Positions 17,512 to 26,067 of a DNA stretch of 64,000 nt are shown in pieces. Origin of the DNA: an uncultured Oscillospiraceae bacterium (GTDB lineage Bacteria > Bacillota > Clostridia > Oscillospirales > Oscillospiraceae); assembly GCA_934660965.1 (NCBI GenBank), contig CAKUIM010000001.1, forward strand, positions 62,001-126,000, in the 5' to 3' direction. The notes under the pieces are model-generated. The model was not told the DNA's origin, did not search any database, and saw only the letters and a program-made list of their open reading frames with translations. Made by a program: the position numbers and the translations under genes. Numbering within the stretch: the stretch's first letter is position 1; each line of letters starts with the position of its first letter.

Positions 17512-17543
17512 AAAGCGGAGGCGCAGTCCGGCGCCCCCGCTTT
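17512..17543 (-). terminator. Terminator of the HPr-like gene
   Basis: On the minus strand a 12-bp stem (AAAGCGG-GGCGC type, one mismatch pair) with a 6-base loop, followed by TTTTTG. Confidence 0.8.
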
Positions 17544-17560
17544 GTCAGAATGAAGTTTTG

Positions 17561-17791
17561 TTATACCGCGAACCGCGCCGCCCCCGCCCGGAAGGCCCGC
17601 TCCCGCTCGCCGTCGCCGTGGACCACCACCGTCACCGGCTGGGACATGTCAATGGAGAAAAGGCCCATGATGGACTTTCCGTTGACCACATAGCGGCCCG
17701 AACGCACGTCGATCTCGGCAGGGCAGACGCTGGAGAGATCCACAAAATCCTTCACATCCGCCACCGAGGTAAGAAGCACCTGAAATTCCAC
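17561..17791 (-). CDS. HPr-like protein lacking the phosphorylated histidine
   Basis: 76 residues, GTG start after AGGAGG. The C-terminal half has the HPr fold with GKSIMGLFSI, matching the Ser46 region, but the first loop reads DVKDFVDLSSVCP where catalytic HPr has a His-Ala-Arg-Pro motif. It therefore cannot carry phosphate from PEP like canonical HPr. It may be a regulatory HPr relative (Crh-like) or serve another purpose. Single gene, divergent from mtaB. Confidence 0.75.
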   Translation of the reverse strand: MEFQVLLTSVADVKDFVDLSSVCPAEIDVRSGRYVVNGKSIMGLFSIDMSQPVTVVVHGDGERERAFRAGAARFAV

Positions 17792-17925
17792 AGCGATTCC
17801 TCCTATGCAAAACGATGTTTCGTTGCTATAATAGCCTTGTTCCCGGCCCGGCCGGGGTATATCCCGCAGGCTTCATGCCTTTATTATAAGCTTGAACACC
17901 TTCGTTTGACAAGGGGAATTTTCTC

Positions 17926-19236
17926 ATGAACATCGCCATCTTCACCCTGGGCTGCAAGGTCAACCAGTACGAGACCGCCGCCATGGAGCGGGAGCTGACC
18001 ACCCGGGGCCACCGTCTGGTGCCCTTTGACGGCCCGGCGGACGCCTACATCATCAACACCTGCACCGTCACCGCGGTAAGCGATAAAAAGTCCCGCAACA
18101 TGATCCGCCGGGCCAGGCGCTGCGCGCCGCTCGCGGTGGTGGCGGTGTGCGGCTGCTACAGCCAGACCGCCCCGGAGGAGGTGGCCGCCCTGGGGGCGGA
18201 CCTTGTCTCCGGCTCCGCCGGGCGCCTGGCCTTTCTTGATGCCCTGGAGGAAAAGTTCCGGGAGAAGAGCCGGGGGACGTGCGCGCCCACCGTGTCGGTG
18301 GACAAGGCCCTTGCCCGGCGCGCCTTCGAGCCCCTTGCCGGCGGCGGCATGGAGGGCCGCACCCGGGCCTTTCTGAAGGTGGAGGACGGCTGCGTCAACT
18401 TCTGTTCCTACTGCATTATCCCCTACGCCCGGGGGCCGGTGCGCTCCCTGCCCATGGCAGACGCCCTTGCCCAGGCACGCTTGCTGGAGGGCGCGGGCTA
18501 CCGGGAGATCGTGCTCACCGGCATCGAGATTTCCTCCTGGGGGCATGACCTGCCCGGCCGCCCCACCCTGCTGGAGCTTGTAGAGGCGCTGTGCGCCGCC
18601 GTGCCCGCCCTGCGCATCCGCCTGGGCTCGCTGGAGCCGCGCACCATCACCGAAGAATTCTGCCGCCGCGCCGCCGCCCTTCCAAACCTCTGCCCCCACT
18701 TCCACCTCTCCCTCCAGTCCGGCTGCGACGACACCCTGCGCCGGATGAACCGCAAGTACGACACCGGGCGTTTCTTCACCTCGGTAACGCTGCTGCGGCA
18801 GTCCTTCCCCGGCTGCGCCATCACCACCGACCTCATCGCCGGCTTCCCCGGCGAGACAGCGGGGGAATTTGCCCAGACCCTCGCCTTCATCCGCCGCTGC
18901 GCCTTCTCCGCCATGCATGTGTTCCCCTACTCCCGCCGTTCCGGCACCCCCGCCGCCGTCATGCCCGGCCAGATCCCCCGGGAGGAGCAGGAGCGCCGGG
19001 TGCGCGCGGTGATGGACGCCGCAGAGGAGATGCGCGGGGCCTATCTCGCGGGGCTTGTTGGCAGCGTGCAGAGCGTCCTCTTTGAAGAGGTCAAGGGCAA
19101 GCTCTGGCAGGGCCACGCCCCCAACTATGTTCCCGTGCGCGCCCAAGGGGAGGGGCTGCACAACGTGCTGCGCCAGGTGCGCATCGAGCGCGCCGAGGGC
19201 GGCGTCCTCTACGGCGCCATCCTGCCGGAGAGCTGA
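17926..19236 (+). CDS. mtaB: tRNA (t6A37) C2-methylthiotransferase
   Basis: 436 residues. Domain order is that of methylthiotransferases: an N-terminal UPF0004 domain with three Cys (FTLGCKVNQYE, NTCTVT, CGCYSQ), a radical SAM core with CVNFCSYCIIPYARGP, and a C-terminal TRAM-like region (LVGSVQSVLFEE). MtaB converts t6A to ms2t6A at position 37 of ANN-decoding tRNAs. The IIPYARGP variant is characteristic of MtaB rather than MiaB or RimO. Ends in a strong terminator. Confidence 0.93.
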   Translation: MNIAIFTLGCKVNQYETAAMERELTTRGHRLVPFDGPADAYIINTCTVTAVSDKKSRNMIRRARRCAPLAVVAVCGCYSQTAPEEVAALGADLVSGSAGRLAFLDALEEKFREKSRGTCAPTVSVDKALARRAFEPLAGGGMEGRTRAFLKVEDGCVNFCSYCIIPYARGPVRSLPMADALAQARLLEGAGYREIVLTGIEISSWGHDLPGRPTLLELVEALCAAVPALRIRLGSLEPRTITEEFCRRAAALPNLCPHFHLSLQSGCDDTLRRMNRKYDTGRFFTSVTLLRQSFPGCAITTDLIAGFPGETAGEFAQTLAFIRRCAFSAMHVFPYSRRSGTPAAVMPGQIPREEQERRVRAVMDAAEEMRGAYLAGLVGSVQSVLFEEVKGKLWQGHAPNYVPVRAQGEGLHNVLRQVRIERAEGGVLYGAILPES

Positions 19237-19272
19237 TTCTCCCCCGCCCTGCCGCAAGCTGTCACAGAAGAA

Positions 19273-19316
19273 AACGCCCCCTGGGCGCGGCTTCTCTGCC
19301 GCGCCCAGGGGGCGTT
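19273..19316. terminator. Strong bidirectional terminator
   Basis: A perfect 19-bp stem (AACGCCCCCTGGGCGCGGC and complement) with loop TTCTCT, between mtaB and the converging gene at 19332. Confidence 0.9.
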
Positions 19317-19331
19317 CCAGTGCCGGACAAA

Positions 19332-20255
19332 TCAGAACAAATCCAGCATATTGCCGAGATACAGTGCCTCCCGGACGTGGATATGGTACTCCGGGCGGGT
19401 CAGGTAATAGAGCAGGAATTCCAGCACCAGGGCGCTTCCAAGGCCCCGGCCCTCGATTTTGAACTGGGAGAAGCCCCGGGGCAGGTAGAGCCGCCGGATG
19501 TCCTCCACGCCGATAAAGCCCGGGTTTTCCATGGCCCTGGAGAAGCGGTAGCCCTCCCCGGCCCCCGGCGCGGCGCAGCGGTGCTCTCCGCCGTCCTCCC
19601 CAAGGCTTTTTCGGCTGACCGCCTCATAGCAGGCCCGCCGGGCGGTGCAGCCAAAGTCGCAGCACTCGTTGCACAAAAGCTCCGCCTTGTCCCGCTCGCC
19701 CTGGGTGAGGGCGTCCAACCGGTCAAAGGCCCGGTTCAGGCGGAAGTCCGGCACCACATAGCGAAACTCCGGCCGCCCCAGCTCCCGCCGCAGGTCGTCA
19801 AAGTCTGTGAGCACCTTGGTGGTGGATGAGACGAAATAGAGCCCCGGATAGCGCTCCATCAAATGCCGCAGCAGCAGCTCGGAGTGGACGATGACGCCGT
19901 TTTGCACCTCGCTGCCCGTCTCAAAGAGGGCGCACAGAGCGTTGCACGGCCGGTCGGCCAGGTGTTCCTCCCGCAGAAGAGAGTTGCTGAAGGTCAGCCG
20001 GGCAGAAATGCCGTAATCCGCTGTCAGCGCCAGCACGTCCCGGGCGGGGCGCTCCCCCAGCTCCACCCGGCCGCCGCCCCACAGGCACCCCGCCGGGGCG
20101 CCGTAGATGGAGCCAATTTCGCACCAGTCATAAAAATATTCCCGGTGCTCCCGCCACAGGGGCAGAAAGGTGCGGTAGAGCTCGTAAAACTCGAAAAGGC
20201 CCGGCAGATGGAAATAGGCCGCAGGCGCGCCCGCGCCCCTTACAGATTCCGTCAT
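19332..20255 (-). CDS. Uncharacterised Cys-rich protein, possibly related to U32 peptidases
   Basis: 307 residues. A cysteine cluster (LLCNECCDFGCTARRACYE) could bind a metal or an Fe-S cluster. Near the end LYLPRGFSQFKIEGRGL recalls the LKIEGR segment of U32 proteins, and the alternating strand/helix pattern would suit a TIM barrel. No enzyme family can be named safely. It lies 3 bases after the membrane-anchored protein gene at 20259, so both are likely one transcript and may act together. Confidence 0.5.
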   Translation of the reverse strand: MTESVRGAGAPAAYFHLPGLFEFYELYRTFLPLWREHREYFYDWCEIGSIYGAPAGCLWGGGRVELGERPARDVLALTADYGISARLTFSNSLLREEHLADRPCNALCALFETGSEVQNGVIVHSELLLRHLMERYPGLYFVSSTTKVLTDFDDLRRELGRPEFRYVVPDFRLNRAFDRLDALTQGERDKAELLCNECCDFGCTARRACYEAVSRKSLGEDGGEHRCAAPGAGEGYRFSRAMENPGFIGVEDIRRLYLPRGFSQFKIEGRGLGSALVLEFLLYYLTRPEYHIHVREALYLGNMLDLF

Positions 20256-20258
20256 GGA

Positions 20259-20807
20259 TTACTCCGTCCAGGGCTCGTTATCCTTGTCGCTTAAAAAGCG
20301 GGAGAGGATATCGCCCAGGCGGATGCGTCTGGAGCGGTAGATATAGCGGCTGCCGTCCGCCCTCCGGAAGGAGAAAAGGGTGCCGTAGCGTTCAAAGCCG
20401 TTGTCATTGCCCAGGTAGACCTCCCACGCCCGCAGGAGGCTGCCGTCGCCGTAGTCGAGCAGGAGGTCCGCCTGGCTCTTGGGCTCCGAGCGCTTTTCCG
20501 TGTCCGGGCCCACCGCCGAAATGTAGTTGTAGATGCCGTAGACATTCTCACCGGACACACGCAGCTCCCGCCCCTGAACGCTTGCGTGGAGGGAGTTGTT
20601 CTCATAGGCGTAGACCGTGGCGTTGGACAGCCCGCCCAAAAACCTGAAAAACCGGGGCCGGGCGCCCCCAAACCACACCGCCGATACGGCCACCGCCGCC
20701 AGGGCCGCGCCGATGCACACCATCAAAATCACAAAGCCCGGGCGGCGGCGTCTATTCCCCGGTTTTTCCTCTGAATTGCCGCGGACCTGCTGATATAGGT
20801 CGGCCAT
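20259..20807 (-). CDS. Membrane-anchored protein of unknown function
   Basis: 182 residues with a basic N-terminus (RRRRPG), one membrane helix (about residues 24-47), then an extracytoplasmic domain of ~130 residues rich in aromatic and charged residues. There is no lipobox or cleavable signal. It is followed by the Cys-rich protein gene. No known domain recognised. Confidence 0.55.
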   Translation of the reverse strand: MADLYQQVRGNSEEKPGNRRRRPGFVILMVCIGAALAAVAVSAVWFGGARPRFFRFLGGLSNATVYAYENNSLHASVQGRELRVSGENVYGIYNYISAVGPDTEKRSEPKSQADLLLDYGDGSLLRAWEVYLGNDNGFERYGTLFSFRRADGSRYIYRSRRIRLGDILSRFLSDKDNEPWTE

Positions 20808-20846
20808 TTTACTCCTCCTCCCTTTCTCCCCGATGGGTGAGCGCCC

Positions 20847-22448
20847 TTAGAACCGGGCGCCGCCGAACTCGGAGAGGGTAATGCTCTTGTTGCGCTCCGC
20901 CGTCCAGTTAATAGACCAGAGCGAGGCGAACAGCAGCAGCTGATTGCCCTTGTAGTCCTCCACCAGCATGGCGTCGTTGGGCAGCGTCAGGTCCTCCGCC
21001 TTGAGGGGCTCATCCCCCTCGTGCTCCATCCAGCGCAGATATTCGTACGGCAGGCCCTCCGCATAGAGGTCCACCCCGTACTCGTTTTTCAGCCGGTATT
21101 CCAGCACGTCGAACTGCAGCGTGCCCACCACGCCCACAATGACCTCCTCCATGCCGGAGTAAGGGGTCTTGAAGATCTGGATGGCGCCCTCCTGGGCGAT
21201 CTGCTCCATGCCCTTGAGGAACTGCTTGCGCTTCATGGTGTCAAGGGGGCGCACCCGGCGGAAATGCTCGGGGGCGAAGGTGGGGATGGGGTCAAATCTG
21301 AACTTCTTGCCCGGGGCGCACAGGGTGTCGCCGATGGAGAAGATGCCCGGGTCGAACACGCCGATGATGTCGCCGGCGTAGGCCTCCTCGATGATCTCCC
21401 GCTCGGCGGCCATAAGCTGCTGGGGCCGGGAGAGTTTCAATTTCTTGCCCCCCTGGACGTGGTAGACCTCTTTCTCTGCGTCAAACCGGCCGGACACCAC
21501 CCGCATGAAGGCGATGCGGTCCCGGTGGGCCTTGTTCATGTTGGCCTGGATCTTGAACACGAAGGCGGAAAAATCGTCGTCAAAGCTGTCGATGAGAAGC
21601 TCCCCCGCCCGCCGGGGCAGCGGCGCGGTGGTCATGCGCAGGAAATCCTCCAGGAAGGGCTCCACGCCGAAGTTTGTCAGGGCGGAGCCGAAGAACACCG
21701 GGGAGAGCCTGCCGTGGCGCACCCGGTCCAAGTCGAACTCGCAGGAGGCGCCGTCAAGCAGCTCGATCTCGTCGGCCAGCTGGTCACGCTTGGCCTGGCC
21801 GATGAGCTCGCCCAGGGCAGGGTCGGTGAGCTCCACCTCGGTGGCGGTGGCGGCCCGGGCGTTGGTGTTGGAGGTAAAATGGATGATTTTATGCCGGGCG
21901 CGGTCGTAGACGCCCTGGAACTCCTTGCCGCAGCCGATGGGCCAGTTGACAGCGTAGGTGTCGATGCCCAGCTCGTGCTCCAGCTCCTGGCACAGCTCAA
22001 AGGGGTCCCGGGCCTCCCGGTCCATCTTGTTGATGAAGGTGAAAATGGGAATATCCCGCATGGCGCACACCTTGAAGAGCTTGCGGGTCTGGGCCTCCAC
22101 GCCCTTGGCCGCATCGATGACCATCACGGCGGAGTCGGCGGCCATGAGGGTACGGTAGGTGTCCTCCGAAAAGTCCTGGTGGCCCGGGGTGTCCAGAATG
22201 TTGATGCAGAAGCCCTCGTACTGGAACTGCATGACGGACGAGGTGACGGAGATGCCGCGCTGCTTTTCGATCTCCATCCAGTCGGAGGTGGCGGCCCGGG
22301 CATTTCTCTTGCCCTTGACCACGCCGGCCTGGGCGATGGCCCCGCCGTAGAGCAGGAATTTCTCCGTCAGGGTAGTTTTACCGGCGTCGGGGTGGGAGAT
22401 GATGGCGAAGGTGCGCCGGCGGCGGATCTCGGATTCATATTGTGACAA
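20847..22448 (-). CDS. prfC: Peptide chain release factor 3
   Basis: 533 residues from a TTG start at 22448, chosen because a perfect GGAGGT lies 7 bases upstream; an in-frame ATG 24 bases further up overlaps that site. It is a translation GTPase: G1 SHPDAGKTTLTE, RGISVTSSVMQF, DTPGHQDF, NKMDREARDP. It recycles RF1/RF2 from the ribosome after peptide release. Domain order and length are typical of RF3. A structured leader precedes it. Confidence 0.95.
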   Translation of the reverse strand: MSQYESEIRRRRTFAIISHPDAGKTTLTEKFLLYGGAIAQAGVVKGKRNARAATSDWMEIEKQRGISVTSSVMQFQYEGFCINILDTPGHQDFSEDTYRTLMAADSAVMVIDAAKGVEAQTRKLFKVCAMRDIPIFTFINKMDREARDPFELCQELEHELGIDTYAVNWPIGCGKEFQGVYDRARHKIIHFTSNTNARAATATEVELTDPALGELIGQAKRDQLADEIELLDGASCEFDLDRVRHGRLSPVFFGSALTNFGVEPFLEDFLRMTTAPLPRRAGELLIDSFDDDFSAFVFKIQANMNKAHRDRIAFMRVVSGRFDAEKEVYHVQGGKKLKLSRPQQLMAAEREIIEEAYAGDIIGVFDPGIFSIGDTLCAPGKKFRFDPIPTFAPEHFRRVRPLDTMKRKQFLKGMEQIAQEGAIQIFKTPYSGMEEVIVGVVGTLQFDVLEYRLKNEYGVDLYAEGLPYEYLRWMEHEGDEPLKAEDLTLPNDAMLVEDYKGNQLLLFASLWSINWTAERNKSITLSEFGGARF

Positions 22449-22464
22449 TGGAACGACCTCCAAC

Positions 22465-22550
22465 ATAAAAATCGGCACGGCTGCCGCCGATCCCGGGGGC
22501 AGATACGCCCGGGGAGCGCGGTTTTCCGGCAGCGGTATAAACAGAGCAGA
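22465..22550 (-). promoter_or_regulatory. Structured leader of prfC, possible attenuator
   Basis: Between the promoter and the ribosome binding site the transcript contains a CCCGGGCG/CCCCCGGG repeat and then ATCGGCGGCAGCCGTGCCGAT followed by TTTTTATG, a short stem (about 7 bp) with a T-tract that could act as a terminator just before the start codon. No known riboswitch class recognised. Confidence 0.4.
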
Positions 22551-22552
22551 TT

Positions 22553-22581
22553 ATTATACCATTGAATTTGAAAAAGGGCAA
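22553..22581 (-). promoter_or_regulatory. Sigma-A promoter of prfC
   Basis: On the minus strand TTGCCC (22581-22576), a 17-base spacer and a perfect TATAAT (22558-22553). Confidence 0.8.
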
Positions 22582-22603
22582 TCCCCACCTTAGGTACCCC
22601 CGC

Positions 22604-22639
22604 AAAAAGCGCCCGGGACAGCCATCCCGGGCGCTTTTT
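22604..22639 (-). terminator. Terminator of the TrpXYZ-like ABC operon
   Basis: A perfect 15-bp stem (AAAAAGCGCCCGGGA and complement) with a 6-base loop; T-runs on both strands. Confidence 0.88.
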
Positions 22640-22723
22640 AAAGTTATAGCGATTCCTGTCCTCGACTCCATCTGGCGACGGCATCGAAGAGTTGCGCGGG
22701 AGTTCGGGATTATTGCCGCTGCT

Positions 22724-22796
22724 CCTTTGGCTCCCTCCTCAGAGGGAGGCTTTTGTTCCTGCACACCAACAGTCTCCTCATCAGAGGGAGCCAAGG
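22724..22796. repeat. Short inverted-repeat element (MITE- or REP-like)
   Basis: CCTTTGGCTCCCTC (22724-22737) and GAGGGAGCCAAGG (22784-22796) form an inverted repeat around ~46 bases that contain a further GAGGGAG and CTCCTC. From general familiarity, GGCTCCCTC-type palindromes recur in many gut Firmicutes genomes. It lies just after the stop of the ABC ATPase gene. Confidence 0.55.
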
Positions 22797-22804
22797 CGCT
22801 GCCC

Positions 22805-23599
22805 TTACCCCAGCAGCAGCTTGTCGTCCGCCTCGTCGGAGCCGGTGGCCTGGCCGAACTTGGCCAGCAAGTCCTCCACGGTGAGCTTTTTCTTCTCCTC
22901 CCCGGCGATGTCCAGCACCACCCGGCCGTCGTACATCATGATGAGGCGGTTGCCGTGGACGATGGCATCGCGCATATTATGGGTGATCATCAGGGTGGTG
23001 AGGCGATCCTTGCCCACGATGCGCTCGGTGGCGTCGAGCACCTTGGCCGCCGTCTTGGGGTCCAGGGCGGCGGTGTGCTCGTCGAGCAGCAGGAGCTTGG
23101 GCTTCTGGAGGGTGGCCATAAGCAGCGTCAGGGCCTGGCGCTGGCCGCCGGAGAGCAGCCCCACCTTAGACGTCAGGCGATCCTCCAGGCCCAAATCCAG
23201 AATTTTCAGCAGCTCCTTGTACTGCTCCCGCTCCTCCTTGGTGATGCCCGCGCGCAGGGTGCGCCCCTTGCCCCGGCGCATGGCCAGGGCAAGGTTTTCC
23301 TCAATCTGCATGGTGGCGGCGGTGCCCATCATGGGGTCCTGAAACACCCGGCCGATGTAGCGGGCCCGCTTGTGCTCGGGCATGTGGGTCACGTCCACAC
23401 CGCCGATGGTGATGGTGCCCTCGTCCACCGGCCAGACGCCGGCCACGGCGTTCAGGAGGGTAGATTTGCCCGCGCCGTTGCCGCCGATGACGGTGACGAA
23501 GTCGCCGTCGTCCAGGTGGAGGGACAGGCCGTTGAGGGCGGTTTTTTCATTGACGGTGCCTGCGTTAAAGGTTTTGGAGATATTCTTGACATCAAGCAT
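22805..23599 (-). CDS. ABC transporter ATP-binding protein (TrpZ-like)
   Basis: 264 residues with Walker A GGNGAGKST, signature LSGGQRQ and Walker B LLLLDEHTAALD. It energises the importer formed with the permease at 23592 (overlap 8 bases) and the lipoprotein at 24681. The permease/binding-protein types match the TrpXYZ-like family, proposed for aromatic amino acids. The substrate here is inferred only from that. Confidence 0.88.
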   Translation of the reverse strand: MLDVKNISKTFNAGTVNEKTALNGLSLHLDDGDFVTVIGGNGAGKSTLLNAVAGVWPVDEGTITIGGVDVTHMPEHKRARYIGRVFQDPMMGTAATMQIEENLALAMRRGKGRTLRAGITKEEREQYKELLKILDLGLEDRLTSKVGLLSGGQRQALTLLMATLQKPKLLLLDEHTAALDPKTAAKVLDATERIVGKDRLTTLMITHNMRDAIVHGNRLIMMYDGRVVLDIAGEEKKKLTVEDLLAKFGQATGSDEADDKLLLG

Positions 23600-24542
23600 G
23601 GGTCGCGCCCCCCTTTTTCACAGGCTTGGAAAAATACTTGCCCTTCCAGTAGGGGGTGGCAAGGAACACGGCCACCACCGCGGCGGACAGCAGCTTCAGG
23701 TAGTTGGGGTTCAGGCCCAGGGCCAGCACCGCCTGCATGACGATGTAGTAGATGATAGCGCCGATGGACACGGACAGCAGCTTGAGCCCGAAGTTCCGGA
23801 ACACCTTGCCCAGCAGCACCTCACCGATGATGACGGCGGCAAGGCCGATGACGATGGCGCCCCGGCCCACATTGATCTCATTTGCGCCGTTATACTGGGC
23901 CAGCAGCGCGCCGGACAGGGACACAAGGCCGTTGGAGATCATCAGCGCCAGCACCTTGGCCCAGCTGGTGCTGATGCCCTGGGCCCTGGCCATGGCGGGA
24001 TTTGCGCCGGTGGCCCGCAGGGAGCAGCCCAGCTCTGTGCCGAAAAACCAATAGAGCGCCAGAATAATCACCAGGGTAAAGAGGCCCACCACAAAGATGG
24101 GGTGGCGGTAGAAGGGCATGGCCCCCTTGGCCACCTCCTGCACGAAGCGCAGGGAGACCACCAGCTTATTGAGCACCGAGGGGTTGGTCACGCTGATGGC
24201 GACGCTGGCCTTCATGCCCATGATGGCCATGTTCACCGACCACAGCCCCAGCTGGGTGAGGATGCCGGCCAGAATGGCGGGAATCCCGCACAGCGTGTGG
24301 AGCAGGCCGGTGACAAGGCCCGCAAGCATGCCGGCCAGCAGCGCTGCAAGCATAGCCGCCCAGATATTGACCCCGCCGGCGAAGAGCACGGCGAACACCG
24401 CGCCGCCGGTACAGAACGAGCCGTCCACCGTCAGGTCGGCAATGTCGAGAATCTTATAGGTGATGTAGACGCCGATGGCCATAATGCCCCAGATCAGCCC
24501 CTGAGACACCGCCCCCGGCAGCGCATTGATAAAGCCAAGCAT
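23592..24542 (-). CDS. ABC transporter permease (TrpY-like)
   Basis: 316 residues with about eight hydrophobic segments, of the branched-chain amino acid/BPD_transp_2 type (SQGLIWGIMAIGVYITYKIL, DLTVDGSF). It forms the membrane channel of the importer. It overlaps the ATPase gene by 8 bases. A hairpin with T-run at 24628-24660 separates it from the binding-protein gene and may lower its expression relative to the lipoprotein. Confidence 0.87.
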   Translation of the reverse strand: MLGFINALPGAVSQGLIWGIMAIGVYITYKILDIADLTVDGSFCTGGAVFAVLFAGGVNIWAAMLAALLAGMLAGLVTGLLHTLCGIPAILAGILTQLGLWSVNMAIMGMKASVAISVTNPSVLNKLVVSLRFVQEVAKGAMPFYRHPIFVVGLFTLVIILALYWFFGTELGCSLRATGANPAMARAQGISTSWAKVLALMISNGLVSLSGALLAQYNGANEINVGRGAIVIGLAAVIIGEVLLGKVFRNFGLKLLSVSIGAIIYYIVMQAVLALGLNPNYLKLLSAAVVAVFLATPYWKGKYFSKPVKKGGATHA

Positions 24543-24627
24543 AAATGGTTTCCTCCCGTGCCCACGGCCAGCGCCGCGGAAATTCCGTCACTTTAATGAT
24601 ATAACGCGCTTATGTAGTATAGCGCAA

Positions 24628-24660
24628 AAGAGCGGAAAAGGAAAGCCCCTTTCCGCTCTT
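24628..24660 (-). terminator. Intra-operon hairpin after the binding-protein gene
   Basis: A 13-bp stem with one bulge (AAGAGCGGAAAGG type), followed on the minus strand by TTTTG. Such partial terminators after the binding-protein gene are common in importer operons. Confidence 0.65.
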
Positions 24661-24680
24661 TTTCAAAATAATCCGGGAAA

Positions 24681-25706
24681 TCAGCCCTCGATGGCTGCGT
24701 AGCCCTCGGGGGCGGTCAGGCCCAGCGCCTCGCAGGTGGCAGGATTGTACTTCCGGGTGACCTGGGGAGCGTACTCGATGGGCATCTCGGCCACGTTGGC
24801 CTCGCCGGAGAGGATCTTGGCGGCCATCTTGCCGGTGACAACGCCCAGATCGTAGTAGCTGATGGACAGGGTGGCCACGCCGCAGCCGGCGCAGATGCCC
24901 TCCTCACCGGCGAACACGGGGACCTTGCCGTTGCAGATGTTGTCCACGATGCCGACATTGTTGGCGATGGTGTTGTCGGTGGGGACATAGAGCACGTCAC
25001 AGTTGTCGGCGGCGTTCTGGGTGACGGAGGCCATGTCGTTGGTGTCGGAGAAGGAGTACTGGGTGCAGGTATAGCCAAGCTTCTCCAGGCAGGTCTGGAT
25101 GGTGTCCACCTGGTACTTGCTGTTGGGCTCGGCGGAGCAGTAGAGCAGACCCACGGTCTTGGCCTCAGGGCACCAGTCCTTGATCATCTGGGCCTGCTCG
25201 TCCAGCGGGGCCAGATCGGAGGTGCCGGAGACGTTGGTGCCCACGGTGCCGGAGAAGCCCTCAAGGCCCAGGGCAACGCCGTATTCGGTGACGGCAGTGC
25301 CCAGAACGGGGATGTCGCCGGTGGCGGAGGCGGCGGCCTGGAGGGCCGGGGTGGCATTGGCGAGGATGAGGTCCACCTTGCCGGAGACAAAGCCGTTGAC
25401 GATGGTGCCGCAGGTTGCGGAATCGCCGGCGGCGTTCTGCTCGTCAAACTTGACGCCGTCCTCGCCGAAGGCCTCTACCAGTGCGTCACGGAAGCCCTTG
25501 GTGGCGGCGTCCAGGGCCACATGGGGGGCCAGCTGGCAGATGCCGACCTTATAAACGGTCTTGGCGGGCTCCTGGCTGTTCGGGGCCTGGGAAGCGGACT
25601 GCTGGGGAGCCTGGCTGTCCTTCGCGCCGCTGCTGGAACAGGCGGCAAGGCCCAGGGCAAGGGTCAGCGCCATGAGCGCTGAAAGAATACGGGTGGTCTT
25701 TTTCAT
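24681..25706 (-). CDS. ABC substrate-binding lipoprotein (TrpX-like)
   Basis: 341 residues. A signal peptide ends in the lipobox LAAC, followed by a Ser/Gln/Pro-rich linker. The mature part (VGICQLAPHVALDAATKGFR, GKVDLILANATPAL, GLLYCSAEPNSKYQ) is typical of the ABC_sub_bind (PF04392) family. It captures the ligand outside the membrane for the importer encoded by the next two genes. Its start MKKTTRIL has a GGAGG site. Its linker resembles that of the BMP lipoprotein at 39557 (SGAKDSQ in both). Confidence 0.9.
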   Translation of the reverse strand: MKKTTRILSALMALTLALGLAACSSSGAKDSQAPQQSASQAPNSQEPAKTVYKVGICQLAPHVALDAATKGFRDALVEAFGEDGVKFDEQNAAGDSATCGTIVNGFVSGKVDLILANATPALQAAASATGDIPVLGTAVTEYGVALGLEGFSGTVGTNVSGTSDLAPLDEQAQMIKDWCPEAKTVGLLYCSAEPNSKYQVDTIQTCLEKLGYTCTQYSFSDTNDMASVTQNAADNCDVLYVPTDNTIANNVGIVDNICNGKVPVFAGEEGICAGCGVATLSISYYDLGVVTGKMAAKILSGEANVAEMPIEYAPQVTRKYNPATCEALGLTAPEGYAAIEG

Positions 25707-25847
25707 ATTTCATTCCTCCAAGGTGGTGCTGTCATTTCACTGCTTTGAGCCGGAGGCGTCCGCCTGCCCTCCCTCCGCCGCTTTTTCGCTTTGTTGCGCC
25801 AAAGCGTCCGGGGGGGCAAAAAACGCAGCCTCAGCAGCTACACCGCC
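25707..25847 (-). promoter_or_regulatory. Leader of the TrpXYZ-like operon
   Basis: About 140 bases with hairpins (CGCTTTG-GCGCAA-CAAAGCG and a GGAGG/CCTCC stem). No T-box motif, leader peptide run of Trp/Tyr codons or known riboswitch was recognised. Confidence 0.35.
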
Positions 25848-25876
25848 AGTATAACGCTTTAATGCATTGATGTCAA
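25848..25876 (-). promoter_or_regulatory. Sigma-A promoter of the TrpXYZ-like operon
   Basis: On the minus strand a perfect TTGACA (25876-25871), 17 bases, then TATACT (25853-25848). Confidence 0.88.
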
Positions 25877-26067
25877 GAGGGGCGGGCGCGTCAAATTTGC
25901 CAAAATACGCCGCCCGTCCGGCGCTTCTTTTGGCGCGGGTGCGGCACGCCGGGGTTGGGACCGCGCGGAACGGGATAGACTTTTTTCGATGGGTGTGATA
26001 CAATATCCAAAATGCCGCTTTGTTTCCTTTTTCCGGCGGCCCTGACCAACACAAAGGAGCCGATACC

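Noticed and set aside
25707..25847. Trp or Tyr attenuator or T-box before the TrpX-like gene
   Set aside because: No AGGGTGGNACCGCG motif and no short leader frame with Trp/Tyr runs was found.
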